Below are positions 14,760 through 23,875 of a DNA stretch of 64,000 bases, piece after piece. The stretch's first letter is position 1. Each line of letters begins with the position of its first letter. The notes under the pieces are model-generated. The model saw only the letters and a program-made list of their open reading frames with translations. It was not told where the DNA came from and made no database searches. This DNA comes from 2-02-FULL-55-14 sp964534125 (GTDB taxonomy: Bacteria > Bacteroidota > Ignavibacteria > UBA10030), in contig CAZHOJ010000007.1 in NCBI GenBank assembly GCA_964534125.1, positions 1-64,000 on the forward strand, read 5' to 3'. Made by a program: the position numbers and the translations under genes.

Positions 14760-15800
14760 ATGGGACGCACACGGACCCCCTCTCGGAAACAGCAACACGT
14801 GCAGCTCACCCTCTCGAAGGATGTCTCGTTCCGGACCACGTCGGCCGGTTTTGAGCGGTGGGAGTTCGTCCATAACGCCCTCCCTGAGATCTCCCTTACC
14901 GACGTCGACACTTCCACGAGTTTCCTCGGCAAATCCCTGACCTTTCCCCTGGTCATCTCCAGCATGACGGGCGGATACAGGGACGCCGTGCACATCAATC
15001 GTGCCCTCGGCGAGGTATGCCAGTCGTACGGACTGGCCATGGGGGTCGGCAGCCAGCGGCAGGCGATGGAGGACTCGCGGTTCCATACGTCGTATTCGGC
15101 CGCACGGAAGGCCGCCCCGTCCATCCCGCTCTTCGGCAACATAGGGGCAGCGGAGGTCGCTCTTCTCAGGGACGTGTCAGGGATCCGCCGCCTCGTCGAC
15201 CTGATCCAGGCCGATGCGTTCGCTGTGCATCTCAATCCGCTGCAGGAGTTCCTCCAGCCGGAAGGGAATCCCGAGTTCACAGGAGTCCTGCGGGGGATCG
15301 AGCTTCTTGTCAGGGATCTTGGAGTCCCCATCATCGTGAAGGAGATCGGAGCCGGTATCTCGGCAGCAGTCGCCAGGCGATTACTGGATGCGGGTGTCGG
15401 GATCATTGATGTGGCTGGTGCGGGAGGGACGAGCTGGGCAGGCGTCGAGATCCTCCGCAGCAAAAGTTCAGCCCGGAGACCTGCTGATGTGTTCTGGGAC
15501 TGGGGTATTCCCACCGTCGATGCAGTGCGACAAGTGGCCGCGCTCAGGCAGCGGACGCCGGGATTCACCCTGATCGCCTCCGGCGGTGTGACGAACGGCC
15601 TCGAGGTCGCCAAGTCCATCGCCCTCGGAGCGGACCTGGCGGGATCGGCCCGCCCCATCCTTCAGGCCCTGTCAGCACGGGGAAAAAGGGGGGTCGTCGG
15701 AATGCTCGACGAATGGAAGATGCAGTTGCGTGGCGCAATGTTCCTTACCGGATCACGCACGATCGCTGAATTGAGCTCTCAACAATTGGTGCTGAGGTAG
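14760..15800 (+). CDS. fni: Isopentenyl-diphosphate delta-isomerase, type 2 (FMN)
   Basis: Fni interconverts IPP and DMAPP using reduced FMN. From the ATG at 14760 the product is 346 residues, the normal length. Diagnostic motifs are LVISSMTGGYRDAVHINRAL, MGVGSQRQAMED, HLNPLQEFLQPEGNPEF (the type 2 signature with the catalytic Gln and metal Glu), DVAGAGGTSWAGVE and the phosphate-binding IASGGVTNGLEVAKSIALGA. It is the first gene of an isoprenoid pair, ending 7 bp before the polyprenyl synthase gene, so both precursors for the synthase come from one transcript. Confidence 0.94.
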   Translation: MGRTRTPSRKQQHVQLTLSKDVSFRTTSAGFERWEFVHNALPEISLTDVDTSTSFLGKSLTFPLVISSMTGGYRDAVHINRALGEVCQSYGLAMGVGSQRQAMEDSRFHTSYSAARKAAPSIPLFGNIGAAEVALLRDVSGIRRLVDLIQADAFAVHLNPLQEFLQPEGNPEFTGVLRGIELLVRDLGVPIIVKEIGAGISAAVARRLLDAGVGIIDVAGAGGTSWAGVEILRSKSSARRPADVFWDWGIPTVDAVRQVAALRQRTPGFTLIASGGVTNGLEVAKSIALGADLAGSARPILQALSARGKRGVVGMLDEWKMQLRGAMFLTGSRTIAELSSQQLVLR

Positions 15801-15807
15801 GGCGTCC

Positions 15808-16788
15808 ATGCCGGATTTTGAGGAACGGTACAAAGGGTACAGAACAGAGGTCGAGACATACCTGCGGGGTATGATTCGCAAACCGCTGCCAGCAACCGTG
15901 TACGATCCCATGCGGTATGTGCTCGATGGGGGAGGAAAGAGGGTACGGTCCGTGCTGGTACTGGTGGCATGCCGGGCGGTCGGCGGTTCGGCCCGCACCG
16001 CTCTCCCGGCCAGCGCTGCCATCGAGATCCTCCACAATTTTACGCTCGTTCACGATGACATCATGGACAACGCCTCGACGCGTCGCGGACGGCCGACGGT
16101 CCACACGATGTGGGACGAGAACACCGCTCTCCTGACGGGGGATGCAATGGTGGCGCTCGCCTATCAGGCCCTGCTGGCGTCTCCGCGGAAGCTGGCGCAT
16201 GAGCTGAGCGAGCTCTTCACGGAAGGGCTCCTCGTCGTGTGTGAAGGGCAAGCGTACGACAAGGAATTCGAGACGAGCCGGACGGTCACGCTCTCACGCT
16301 ATATATCGATGATCGAAAAGAAGACGGCCCGGATGCTCTCTGTCTCGGCGGAGCTTGGGGCGATTCTGGGGAGTGCAACACCAGCCCAGCGCCGGGCACT
16401 CCGGTCCTATGGGATGCTTCTCGGGAGGGCGTTCCAGGTGCAGGATGACCTGCTCGACATCGCGGGTGACGAGACATCCTTCGGAAAGCGGATCGGCGGT
16501 GACATCCGCGAAGGGAAGAAGACCTACGTCCTTCTCAGGGCGCTGGAACGGGCTACAGGGCCGGACAAGCGTGAGCTGATGCGTGTGTATCGGAAGGAGA
16601 GGATCGGCTGGCGTGAGATCCCCGCATTCCGGGACATCTTCGTAAGGACGGGAGCACTCGACGATGCCCGCAGGAAGATCTCCCGTGACATCCGGTCGGC
16701 GCAGGAACAACTGCGGCATCTTCCGAAGACCACAGACCGGGAGATGCTCCGCTGGTTCTCCGAGCTTCTCCGGGTACGGTCCAGCTGA
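15808..16788 (+). CDS. Polyprenyl diphosphate synthase
   Basis: A trans-prenyltransferase of 326 residues that elongates allylic diphosphates with IPP. GGGKRVRSVLVL carries the IPP-contact residues. LVHDDIMDNASTRRGRPT has the first Asp-rich motif DDIMD (83-87), and FQVQDDLLDIAGD has the second. Bulky or small residues before the first motif set chain length; HNFTLVHDD suggests a medium-to-long product but this is uncertain. Likely uses are quinone side chains, carotenoids or undecaprenyl precursors. It overlaps the HPr gene start by one base. Confidence 0.9.
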   Translation: MPDFEERYKGYRTEVETYLRGMIRKPLPATVYDPMRYVLDGGGKRVRSVLVLVACRAVGGSARTALPASAAIEILHNFTLVHDDIMDNASTRRGRPTVHTMWDENTALLTGDAMVALAYQALLASPRKLAHELSELFTEGLLVVCEGQAYDKEFETSRTVTLSRYISMIEKKTARMLSVSAELGAILGSATPAQRRALRSYGMLLGRAFQVQDDLLDIAGDETSFGKRIGGDIREGKKTYVLLRALERATGPDKRELMRVYRKERIGWREIPAFRDIFVRTGALDDARRKISRDIRSAQEQLRHLPKTTDREMLRWFSELLRVRSS

Positions 16789-17066
16789 TGCATATGGTCG
16801 AGCGCCGGGTCATCATCAGGAACCGAGCGGGCCTTCATACCCGTCCAGCTGCAACGCTCGTCAAGCTCGCTGCGAAGTTCAAGGCAGAGTTCATGATCGA
16901 GAAGGACGGATTGGAGATCAATGGCAAGAGCATCATCGGCGTGATGACGCTCGCCGCAGAGCAGGGGTCCGAGCTCATCCTGCGGTTCGAGGGTGCGGAC
17001 GAAGAGGCGATGGCGACGGCCATCTGCGAGATATTTGAACGGGGTTTCGACGAGTCGATGACATGA
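16788..17066 (+). CDS. ptsH: Phosphocarrier protein HPr
   Basis: HPr accepts phosphate from enzyme I on a histidine. The 92-residue protein has IIRNRAGLHTRPAATLVKLA with the phosphorylatable His-17 (His-15 of model HPr) and EINGKSIIGVMTLAAEQGSE with the regulatory Ser-48 (Ser-46 equivalent), the target of HPr kinase. The start ATG at 16788 overlaps the upstream stop; an alternative ATG lies at 16794. It overlaps ptsI by 4 bp. No sugar-specific EII genes are in the window, and such truncated systems usually serve regulation. Confidence 0.94.
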   Translation: MHMVERRVIIRNRAGLHTRPAATLVKLAAKFKAEFMIEKDGLEINGKSIIGVMTLAAEQGSELILRFEGADEEAMATAICEIFERGFDESMT

Positions 17067-18841
17067 CAAGCGAGAACGGAAGACCGGAACACGATAGACG
17101 GCTGAAAGGGATCGCTGCCTCCCCCGGTATCGCCATGGGGAAGGTGTTCGTTTACCGGAAGCAGCAGCTCGTCGTCGAGGAACGTCGGCTCGTGTCGGAG
17201 GGTGTCCCGGCGGAGATCGAACGTCTGGAGGGGGCGCTGGAGCGGTCGAGGAAGGAGCTGGCAAAGATCCTCGATTTCGCGGAGAACAGGCTCGGCCCGG
17301 AGCAGGCGAAGATCTTCGAAGCTCAGCTGCTCATCCTCGAGGACGCGGTCCTGTTCGATTCCATCTACAAGCGCATCCGGTTCGAACGGAAGAACGCTGA
17401 GTTCATCGTTACGGACGAGATCGACAAGTACCGCAGGCTGATGGCCAACGCGACGGACGAGTACACGCGGGAGCGGGCCTACGACCTCGAAGATGTCCGG
17501 CAGCGCATCCTGCGGAACATGCAGGAACAGCGGCTCAAGTCGCGGCTCGAGGGGACGTTCATCATCGCGTCCCACATGCTTGGCGCGGCCGATGCGATGA
17601 TCCTCAGCCGGAATACGGTCCTTGCGTACGTCACCGAGGTCGGTGGCGCCACGTCACACATGGCGCTCCTGGCCCGTGCGCTCAAGATACCGACGGTCGT
17701 CGGTGTCCATCAGCTGCTGATGCATCTCACCGAGGATTGTGAGATCATCGTCGACGGCTATGAGGGCGTGGTGATTCTTCATCCGTCCGAGCGGACGAAG
17801 GCGCAGTGCCTGAAGCGGCAGGCGGACCAGGCCGAGTTCGAACAACAGCTTCAGAGCCTCCGGGAACTTCCCGCAGAGACCCGGGACGGACACCGGGTCA
17901 CGCTCTCGTCCAACATCGAGCTGGTCACCGAGCTGGAGTACGCAAAACGGCAGGGGACAACGGGCGTTGGGCTGTATCGTTCGGAGACGCTCCTGATCGG
18001 CAGGCACGTTTTTCCGTCAGAGGACTATCAGTACAGGCATTACCATCAGGTGGCCGTGGCGATGGCGCCGAACCGTGTCGTCATCAGGACGTTCGATATC
18101 GGCGGGGACAAGTTCATGGCCCAGCACGAGAAGGAGCAGAATCCTTTTCTCGGCTGGCGCGGCATCCGGGTCATGCTCGACCAGCCCCAGGTGTTCCTCG
18201 ACCAGCTCCGCGCCATCCTCCGGGCGAGCGCGGAAGGGAATATCGACGTGATGTTCCCGATGGTCTCGAACATCAAGGAGGTCCGGCTGGCGAAGCAGCT
18301 CCTCCGTCAGGCGCAGGATGATCTGAAGGCCGAGGGGATCCCGTTCGATGAGAAGATCCGCGTGGGCATCATGATCGAGGTGCCGGCTGCTGCTGTCCTT
18401 GCGGAGGACCTCGCCAGGGAGGTGGATTTCCTGAGCATCGGAACGAACGACCTCATCCAGTACCTGCTCGCTGTTGACCGCGGCAATGACATCGTTTCCG
18501 AGCTGTACCAGGAGTTCCATCCTGCGGTGGTCCGTTTCCTCCGGCGCATCATCCAGCGGGGTAAAGCGGCGGGGGCCGAAGTGAGCATGTGCGGCGAGAT
18601 GGCAGGCGACCCGCTGGCGACCATCCTTCTGCTCGGCCTTGGACTCGACACGTTCAGCGTCGTGCCGGACATGCTGCCGGAGATCAAGAAGATCATTCGT
18701 TCCATTCACTACAGCGAAGCGGTCCATGTGGCGGAGCGTGTCCTTTTAATGGACACGGAGGACGATATCCGTTCGTTCCTCGAGACCATTATGAAGCAGA
18801 AGTTCCCGGAAATACCCGTCACATCGCTGCGCACATCCTGA
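17063..18841 (+). CDS. ptsI: PTS enzyme I (phosphoenolpyruvate-protein phosphotransferase)
   Basis: Enzyme I transfers phosphate from PEP to HPr. The 592-residue protein starts with LKGIAASPGIAMGKVFVY, then an HPr-binding helical domain, then the active-site loop VTEVGGATSHMALLARALK with His-199. The PEP-binding C-terminal barrel shows VIRTFDIGGDK, GIMIEVPAAA, SIGTNDLIQYLLAVDRGND and the Cys of VSMCGEMAGDP. All catalytic residues are present and the length is normal. It overlaps ptsH (ATGA), so the two are made in a fixed ratio. Confidence 0.96.
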   Translation: MTSENGRPEHDRRLKGIAASPGIAMGKVFVYRKQQLVVEERRLVSEGVPAEIERLEGALERSRKELAKILDFAENRLGPEQAKIFEAQLLILEDAVLFDSIYKRIRFERKNAEFIVTDEIDKYRRLMANATDEYTRERAYDLEDVRQRILRNMQEQRLKSRLEGTFIIASHMLGAADAMILSRNTVLAYVTEVGGATSHMALLARALKIPTVVGVHQLLMHLTEDCEIIVDGYEGVVILHPSERTKAQCLKRQADQAEFEQQLQSLRELPAETRDGHRVTLSSNIELVTELEYAKRQGTTGVGLYRSETLLIGRHVFPSEDYQYRHYHQVAVAMAPNRVVIRTFDIGGDKFMAQHEKEQNPFLGWRGIRVMLDQPQVFLDQLRAILRASAEGNIDVMFPMVSNIKEVRLAKQLLRQAQDDLKAEGIPFDEKIRVGIMIEVPAAAVLAEDLAREVDFLSIGTNDLIQYLLAVDRGNDIVSELYQEFHPAVVRFLRRIIQRGKAAGAEVSMCGEMAGDPLATILLLGLGLDTFSVVPDMLPEIKKIIRSIHYSEAVHVAERVLLMDTEDDIRSFLETIMKQKFPEIPVTSLRTS

Positions 18842-18851
18842 AGAGCACATC

Positions 18852-19904
18852 ATGACACTCAAAGACATCAAAGCGATCGACCCCAAGGGGATGTACACCT
18901 GGATCGAGGAATTTCCGGACCAGGTGGAAGAGGCCATTGCTATCGGGCGTGCATTCAAGCCGTCCTTCAAGGCCAAAGGGATCCGCACCATTGTGCTGAG
19001 CGGCCTGGGAGGATCTGCGATAGGCGGGGACCTGCTCCGCACGTACCTTGCAGACAGCATGGGCGTTCCGTTCCTTGTGAACCGTGGGTACACGCTCCCG
19101 GCATACGTCGGAAAGGACACGCTCGTCATCATTTCGAGCTACTCGGGCAATACCGAAGAGACCATTTCCGCGCATAAGGATGCGGCCAGGCGGAAGGCGA
19201 AGGTCCTGTGCATCTCGACGAACGGAATGACGGCAAAACTCGCCGCGTCATATGGCCATCCATGTATCACCATTCCGGGCGGACTCTCACCCCGCGCTGC
19301 CGTGGGGTATTCCTTCTTCCCGTTGTTGATGGCCCTGCGGTCGATGGGATTTGTGAAGGTCCCGGAGTCCGAGCTTCGCGAGACCGTATCGCTCATGCGG
19401 AAGCTCTCAGCTCAGTGGTCGGACCCGGCCGGGCCTGCGAACGAGCCGCTCGCACTGGCGAAGCAGCTGTACGGGAAATTGCCGGTCGTCTATTCCAGCA
19501 CGGAGCATCTCGACGCCATCAATGTGCGCTGGAAGGGCCAGATCAACGAGAATGCGAAGCAACTTGCGGGGGGGCATGTCCTTCCGGAGATGAACCACAA
19601 CGAACTGGTGGGGTGGAAGCATCTTCCCGACCTGCTGCGCTCCGTCCACGTGGTCTTCCTGAAAGACAGGGGGACGCACAAGCGGGTGGCACTGCGCGAG
19701 CAGCTGACCAGGGATTGGATCGCTCCGATGGCCGGCGGCGTGACAGAAGTGCAGAGCCGCGGGAAGGGGACCCTGGCGCGGATGTTCTCCCTTATCCATT
19801 TCGGCGACTGGGTCAGCCTGTACCTTGCTGTCCTGAACGGCGAGGATCCCGAACCGGTCGAGGCCATCAACGTCCTTAAGAACGCGCTGGCAAAGGTCCG
19901 ATAG
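18852..19904 (+). CDS. Bifunctional phosphoglucose/phosphomannose isomerase
   Basis: A 350-residue SIS-domain isomerase interconverting fructose-6-phosphate with glucose-6-phosphate and mannose-6-phosphate. Characteristic segments are TIVLSGLGGSAIGGDLLRTY, VIISSYSGNTEETISAHKDA, KWKG-like VRWKGQINENAKQLAGGHVL and LPEMNHNELVGW with the catalytic Glu/His region. The family is found in archaea and some bacteria that lack classical Pgi. It starts 10 bp after ptsI and ends 12 bp before the envelope gene at 19917, so it seems to sit in one long transcript. It can supply mannose-6-phosphate for surface sugars. Confidence 0.92.
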   Translation: MTLKDIKAIDPKGMYTWIEEFPDQVEEAIAIGRAFKPSFKAKGIRTIVLSGLGGSAIGGDLLRTYLADSMGVPFLVNRGYTLPAYVGKDTLVIISSYSGNTEETISAHKDAARRKAKVLCISTNGMTAKLAASYGHPCITIPGGLSPRAAVGYSFFPLLMALRSMGFVKVPESELRETVSLMRKLSAQWSDPAGPANEPLALAKQLYGKLPVVYSSTEHLDAINVRWKGQINENAKQLAGGHVLPEMNHNELVGWKHLPDLLRSVHVVFLKDRGTHKRVALREQLTRDWIAPMAGGVTEVQSRGKGTLARMFSLIHFGDWVSLYLAVLNGEDPEPVEAINVLKNALAKVR

Positions 19905-19916
19905 CCCGGGGTGTGC

Positions 19917-22724
19917 ATGCGGCGGGGTCCATGTATCTTTCTGGCAGCGATCCTGTGTCTCTCCGTCACCGCTGAGGCGCAGTTCTACTACTTCGGCCGC
20001 AACAAGATCCAGTACACGGACTTTGAGTGGCAGGTCCTGCGGACCCCGCACTTCAACATCTACTATTATAAAGAGATGGAGGAGCTCGCCCACCGGGGGG
20101 CCGCCTATGCGGAAGAGGCGTATGCCGTCCTTCAGCAGAGGTTCAACCACAACGTCCAGCAGCGCATCCCGCTCGTCTTCTATTCCTCCCATCTTCATTT
20201 CCAGCAGACGAACACCATCCCGGGGTTCATTCCCGAAGGGGTCGGCGGGTTCTTCGAATTCCTGAAAGGCCGCGTCGTCATTCCCTGCGACGGGTCGCTC
20301 CCCCGGTTCGCCCATGTCATCCGGCATGAGCTTGTTCACGTGTTCATGCACAGCAAGGTGAACCGCATTCTGCTGGATTATCGCGTGCCCCCTGACCGGT
20401 TCCCGCCCCTCTGGTTCACGGAAGGCCTGGCCGAATACTGGTCGACGACGTGGGACACGCAGGCGGACATGATCGTTCGCGATGCGGTGCTGAACGGATA
20501 TACCGTCGGGCTGAAGGACATGTACCGTATCAGCGGCACCTACCTGATGTATAAGATGGGGCAACGGGCCTGCCAGGACATCGCTGCACGATATGGTGAG
20601 GAGAAGTTGCTCCTGTTGCTCGAGAACATGTGGGTCTCCGACAGGTTCGAGGATGTCTTCGAACGAACGGTGGGAAAGACGTTCGAGGAGTTCGACAGGG
20701 AATGGTTGTACGCGCTTCAAAAGGAGTACTTCCCGAAACTTGCCAATGAGGACCTGCCGAGCGGTATCGCACGGGACATCGTGTCGGAAGGGTTCAATTC
20801 GAAACCGACCGTCACCGTCAGGAACGGGCGGCGGGAGATCTACTACATCGGGAACCTCATGGGCTACACGAGCATCTACCGCATCGATGCTGACGAAGAG
20901 GAGGCCGAGCCAGAGCTCGTCCTGGAAGGGGAGCGGACGCATGAGTTCGAGACCTTCCATCCGTTCCAGAGCAAGCTTACTATCTCGTCAGACCATCGCC
21001 TGGCGTTCGTCACGAAGGCAGGGGAGACCGATGTTATCCACCTGTACGACATCGATGCCGAAGGAATGATCGGGTCCGTCGCCTTCACGAGCCTTGTCGT
21101 CATCGGTTCGCCCGCCTGGTCGCCTGACGGGACGAGGCTCGCCTTTTCGTCGGTCGACAAGAGTGGCGACAATGATCTGTACATCTACGATCTCGGAACG
21201 AAGGAACTGACCCGACTCACCCATGACATGTACGATGACCGTGACCCCGTCTGGTCTCCCGACGGATCATCGATCGTCTTCAGCTCCGACCGCACCCTCT
21301 ACGGCGAGGATGGCACGCATAACCTCTTCGAGATCGATCCCCGAACGGCGGCGGTCCGGTACGTGACCGCAGGATCGGCATCGGACATGAGCCCTGTCTG
21401 GTCGCCCGATGGCACGACCATCGCGTATACGTCCGATGCGGACGGTGTGCGGAACATCTGGGCCATCGATATGACCCGGCCTCCGGATGAGCGCGTGGCG
21501 AAGAAGGTGACGACGTTCGCAACGGGCGCATTCGACCCGGTGTGGGGTGGCCGCGACGACCTCTTCTGTACGGTGTTCGAGAGTTCCAGTTTTCAGATCC
21601 GGGCGGTCGAAGATGTCCGCACCATCCTCGAGGAGCCTGACCAGATCGTTCCCATCGTACCGCCCGAACACGGCGGCAGCTGGCAGGCCGCACTCCTTCC
21701 CGGGGAACTGGCGATGGAGAATGTTCGCTACGAGAAGGATTACTCGCTGGACATCGCGCAGAGTCAGATCTCGACCGACCCGGTGTTCGGCACGTACGGG
21801 GGAGCGGCGCTTGCCATGAGCGACATCCTCGGAAACGACCAGTATTACTTCTTCATCTATAATACTGCTCAGACACGAAGCGAGCTGCTGGACAATTTCA
21901 ATATCGCTATCTCGCGGACATCCCTGGGTTCCCGAGTCAACCATGCCTACGGCATCTTCCGGCTTGCAGGGAACCGGTACGACCTTACGGACCCTGATCA
22001 ATTCTATTATGAGCGGTCGTTCGGCGGCTATTACGTCCTCAGCCACCCGTTCTCCAGGTTCGAACGCGTCGAGGCGGGTGTCTCGCTGGCAAACTCCGAC
22101 AAGGACATCTATATCGGGATCCCGAGGCGGGCACTTCTGCTGTCGAATTCCCTGACATATGTCTGGGACACCTCTCTTTGGGGCCCGAGCGGTCCGCTGG
22201 ACGGCGACCGCCTCAGGGTGACGCTCGCATACACCAACGATATCCAGTTCTATAACGTCGGCTATTACACGCTCATCGCTGATTATCGCCACTACCAGAG
22301 GTTGACGCGGCGCTCGGCCTGGGCCACGAGGGCACATCTGTGGTACAACGAGGGGGTGGAGGCCCGCCGGTTCTTTATGGGCGGGAGCTGGGACCTCAGA
22401 GGGTGGCCACGGTGGTCCATCCGTGGACAGAAGATATGGCTGGCAAGCCAGGAGCTCAGGTTCCCGCTCGTTGACCGCCTGCTGCTGCAACTCCCCATCG
22501 GCACGCTCGGCCTCGGTTCCATCAGGGGGGCGATCTACACCGACGTCGGGTCGGCCTGGGATACGCGGTACAGGGACACGAAAGGAAGTGTCGGATTCGG
22601 GTTCCGATGGAACCTTGGAGGTGTCCTCGTCCTCCGCTACGACATCGGCAAGCGCATCGAAAAGAACCTCAGCAGGTTCCAGAAGGGGCTCTTCTACCAG
22701 TTCTTCTTCGGATGGGATTTCTGA
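19917..22724 (+). CDS. Gluzincin-like peptidase / TolB-propeller / Omp85-like barrel fusion
   Basis: A 935-residue exported protein with three parts. After a signal peptide (about 1-23), a peptidase MA-like domain has RHELVHVFMH with the zinc motif HELVH at about 137-141 and a third ligand candidate, Glu-169, in WFTEGLAEYW. At about 270-560 PD40/TolB propeller blades repeat GSPAWSPDGTRLAF, RDPVWSPDGSSIVFSS and MSPVWSPDGTTIAYTS. From about 640 to the C-terminal phenylalanine (FFFGWDF) there are amphipathic strands of a BamA/surface-antigen barrel (FFMGGSWDLRGW, GSIRGAIYTDVGSAWD). ATG 19917 is preferred over GTG 19911. It probably acts at the outer membrane. The substrate is unknown. Confidence 0.8.
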   Translation: MRRGPCIFLAAILCLSVTAEAQFYYFGRNKIQYTDFEWQVLRTPHFNIYYYKEMEELAHRGAAYAEEAYAVLQQRFNHNVQQRIPLVFYSSHLHFQQTNTIPGFIPEGVGGFFEFLKGRVVIPCDGSLPRFAHVIRHELVHVFMHSKVNRILLDYRVPPDRFPPLWFTEGLAEYWSTTWDTQADMIVRDAVLNGYTVGLKDMYRISGTYLMYKMGQRACQDIAARYGEEKLLLLLENMWVSDRFEDVFERTVGKTFEEFDREWLYALQKEYFPKLANEDLPSGIARDIVSEGFNSKPTVTVRNGRREIYYIGNLMGYTSIYRIDADEEEAEPELVLEGERTHEFETFHPFQSKLTISSDHRLAFVTKAGETDVIHLYDIDAEGMIGSVAFTSLVVIGSPAWSPDGTRLAFSSVDKSGDNDLYIYDLGTKELTRLTHDMYDDRDPVWSPDGSSIVFSSDRTLYGEDGTHNLFEIDPRTAAVRYVTAGSASDMSPVWSPDGTTIAYTSDADGVRNIWAIDMTRPPDERVAKKVTTFATGAFDPVWGGRDDLFCTVFESSSFQIRAVEDVRTILEEPDQIVPIVPPEHGGSWQAALLPGELAMENVRYEKDYSLDIAQSQISTDPVFGTYGGAALAMSDILGNDQYYFFIYNTAQTRSELLDNFNIAISRTSLGSRVNHAYGIFRLAGNRYDLTDPDQFYYERSFGGYYVLSHPFSRFERVEAGVSLANSDKDIYIGIPRRALLLSNSLTYVWDTSLWGPSGPLDGDRLRVTLAYTNDIQFYNVGYYTLIADYRHYQRLTRRSAWATRAHLWYNEGVEARRFFMGGSWDLRGWPRWSIRGQKIWLASQELRFPLVDRLLLQLPIGTLGLGSIRGAIYTDVGSAWDTRYRDTKGSVGFGFRWNLGGVLVLRYDIGKRIEKNLSRFQKGLFYQFFFGWDF

Positions 22725-23875
22725 TGCAGGCACGAATGCTCATCCTGGGAGCTGCGCTCCTGTCCGCTGCGGGGTGTTCGGGACTTCGGATCGACGGAGC
22801 GATGAAGCCCGGAGATCGCGACTGGGCGATGTACGGAGGCTCGCCGGAGCGCGCCCATGTGACCCGCTCTGACCTCGTTCCTCCCTTCGAGGAGGTCTGG
22901 ACGTACGATGCCCGCGGTGGCATCCTCGCGACGCCACTGGTGCGTGACAGTATGGTGATCATCGCCACGCTGCACGGAGAACTTCAGATAGTGTCCATTG
23001 CGGACGGCAAGAGGATCGGGTATGTCAAGCTCGGCGGTCCCATCCGCGGCACGCCCGTGATTTCCGGCCAGAACATCATCGTCCCCGTCCAGGCCGGCGA
23101 TGCGACGCTCATCTCCTACGGACTGCGGCAGGGGAAACCCTCCTGGAAGGTCGATGCCGGTCCCGTCGATTCCTCGCCGCTTCTCTCAGGAGAGAGAGTC
23201 TTCGTATCCACGCTTGACGGCGAGCTCCTCTGTTTCGATGTTTCCAGCGGGGAGCAGCGATGGCGTTTCGCTCCGGGAAGTGCCAGGGGCCGCAAGCCGT
23301 TCCGGTCCTCTCCGGCGCTCGCTGCGGGCGGCATCATTGTCTGTGGCAACGACGACGGCATCGTGTACGCAGTCCGGGCGGAGGACGGTGTCCCCGTCTG
23401 GTCCGTTCGGACATCCGCTCCCGTATTTGCCACGCCGATCGTCGAGGGCGATGCTGTTATTGTCGCGGACATCGACGGACGCGTTGCATCGGTCGACGTT
23501 GCGACGGGAGAGCAGAGGTGGGAGCGCAGCCTCTCCGCTCCGGTGTACGCAACACCATCCTCTGACGGTGTCATGCTGTATGTTGCCGCTGCCTCCGGCG
23601 AGCTGGTCGCAATGGATGCTCTGTCGGGCGATGTGAGGTGGAGATGGCACGCGGGGAGTGTCATCAATGCGCCGGTCCTTGTTTCGGCGCGACATCTCTA
23701 CGTGGGATCGCTCGACAAACGCTTCACGGTACTGGAGAAGGGATCAGGCCGGGTCATGGGGGGATGGGCGCTTGAGGGACGTATGAAGGTCCCTGCAGTG
23801 ACGTGGAACGACCGTCTTATCATCGTGTATGAGGACAAGACAGTTGCAGCTTTCCGGGGGGTACAGGCATCATGA
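22724..23875 (+). CDS. PQQ-like beta-propeller lipoprotein (BamB-like)
   Basis: A 383-residue lipoprotein. The start overlaps the preceding stop (TGATG). LILGAALLSAAGCSG has a lipobox with Cys-18. The mature part is an eight-bladed PQQ-type propeller: blades repeat W(K/R)VDAGPVDSSPLLSG, WRFAPGSARG, VPVWSVRTSAPVFATPIVEG and QRWERSLSAPVYATPSSDG. No quinoprotein catalytic residues are obvious, so a scaffolding role like BamB fits better than an enzyme. Because its gene is coupled to a barrel-protein gene, it may help that protein fold or act at the outer membrane. That link is an inference from overlap only. Confidence 0.82.
   Translation: MQARMLILGAALLSAAGCSGLRIDGAMKPGDRDWAMYGGSPERAHVTRSDLVPPFEEVWTYDARGGILATPLVRDSMVIIATLHGELQIVSIADGKRIGYVKLGGPIRGTPVISGQNIIVPVQAGDATLISYGLRQGKPSWKVDAGPVDSSPLLSGERVFVSTLDGELLCFDVSSGEQRWRFAPGSARGRKPFRSSPALAAGGIIVCGNDDGIVYAVRAEDGVPVWSVRTSAPVFATPIVEGDAVIVADIDGRVASVDVATGEQRWERSLSAPVYATPSSDGVMLYVAAASGELVAMDALSGDVRWRWHAGSVINAPVLVSARHLYVGSLDKRFTVLEKGSGRVMGGWALEGRMKVPAVTWNDRLIIVYEDKTVAAFRGVQAS

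Noticed and set aside
19407..20960. A 517-residue minus-strand frame across the isomerase and barrel-fusion genes
   Set aside because: It is antisense to two well-supported genes and has no signal, domain or ribosome site.
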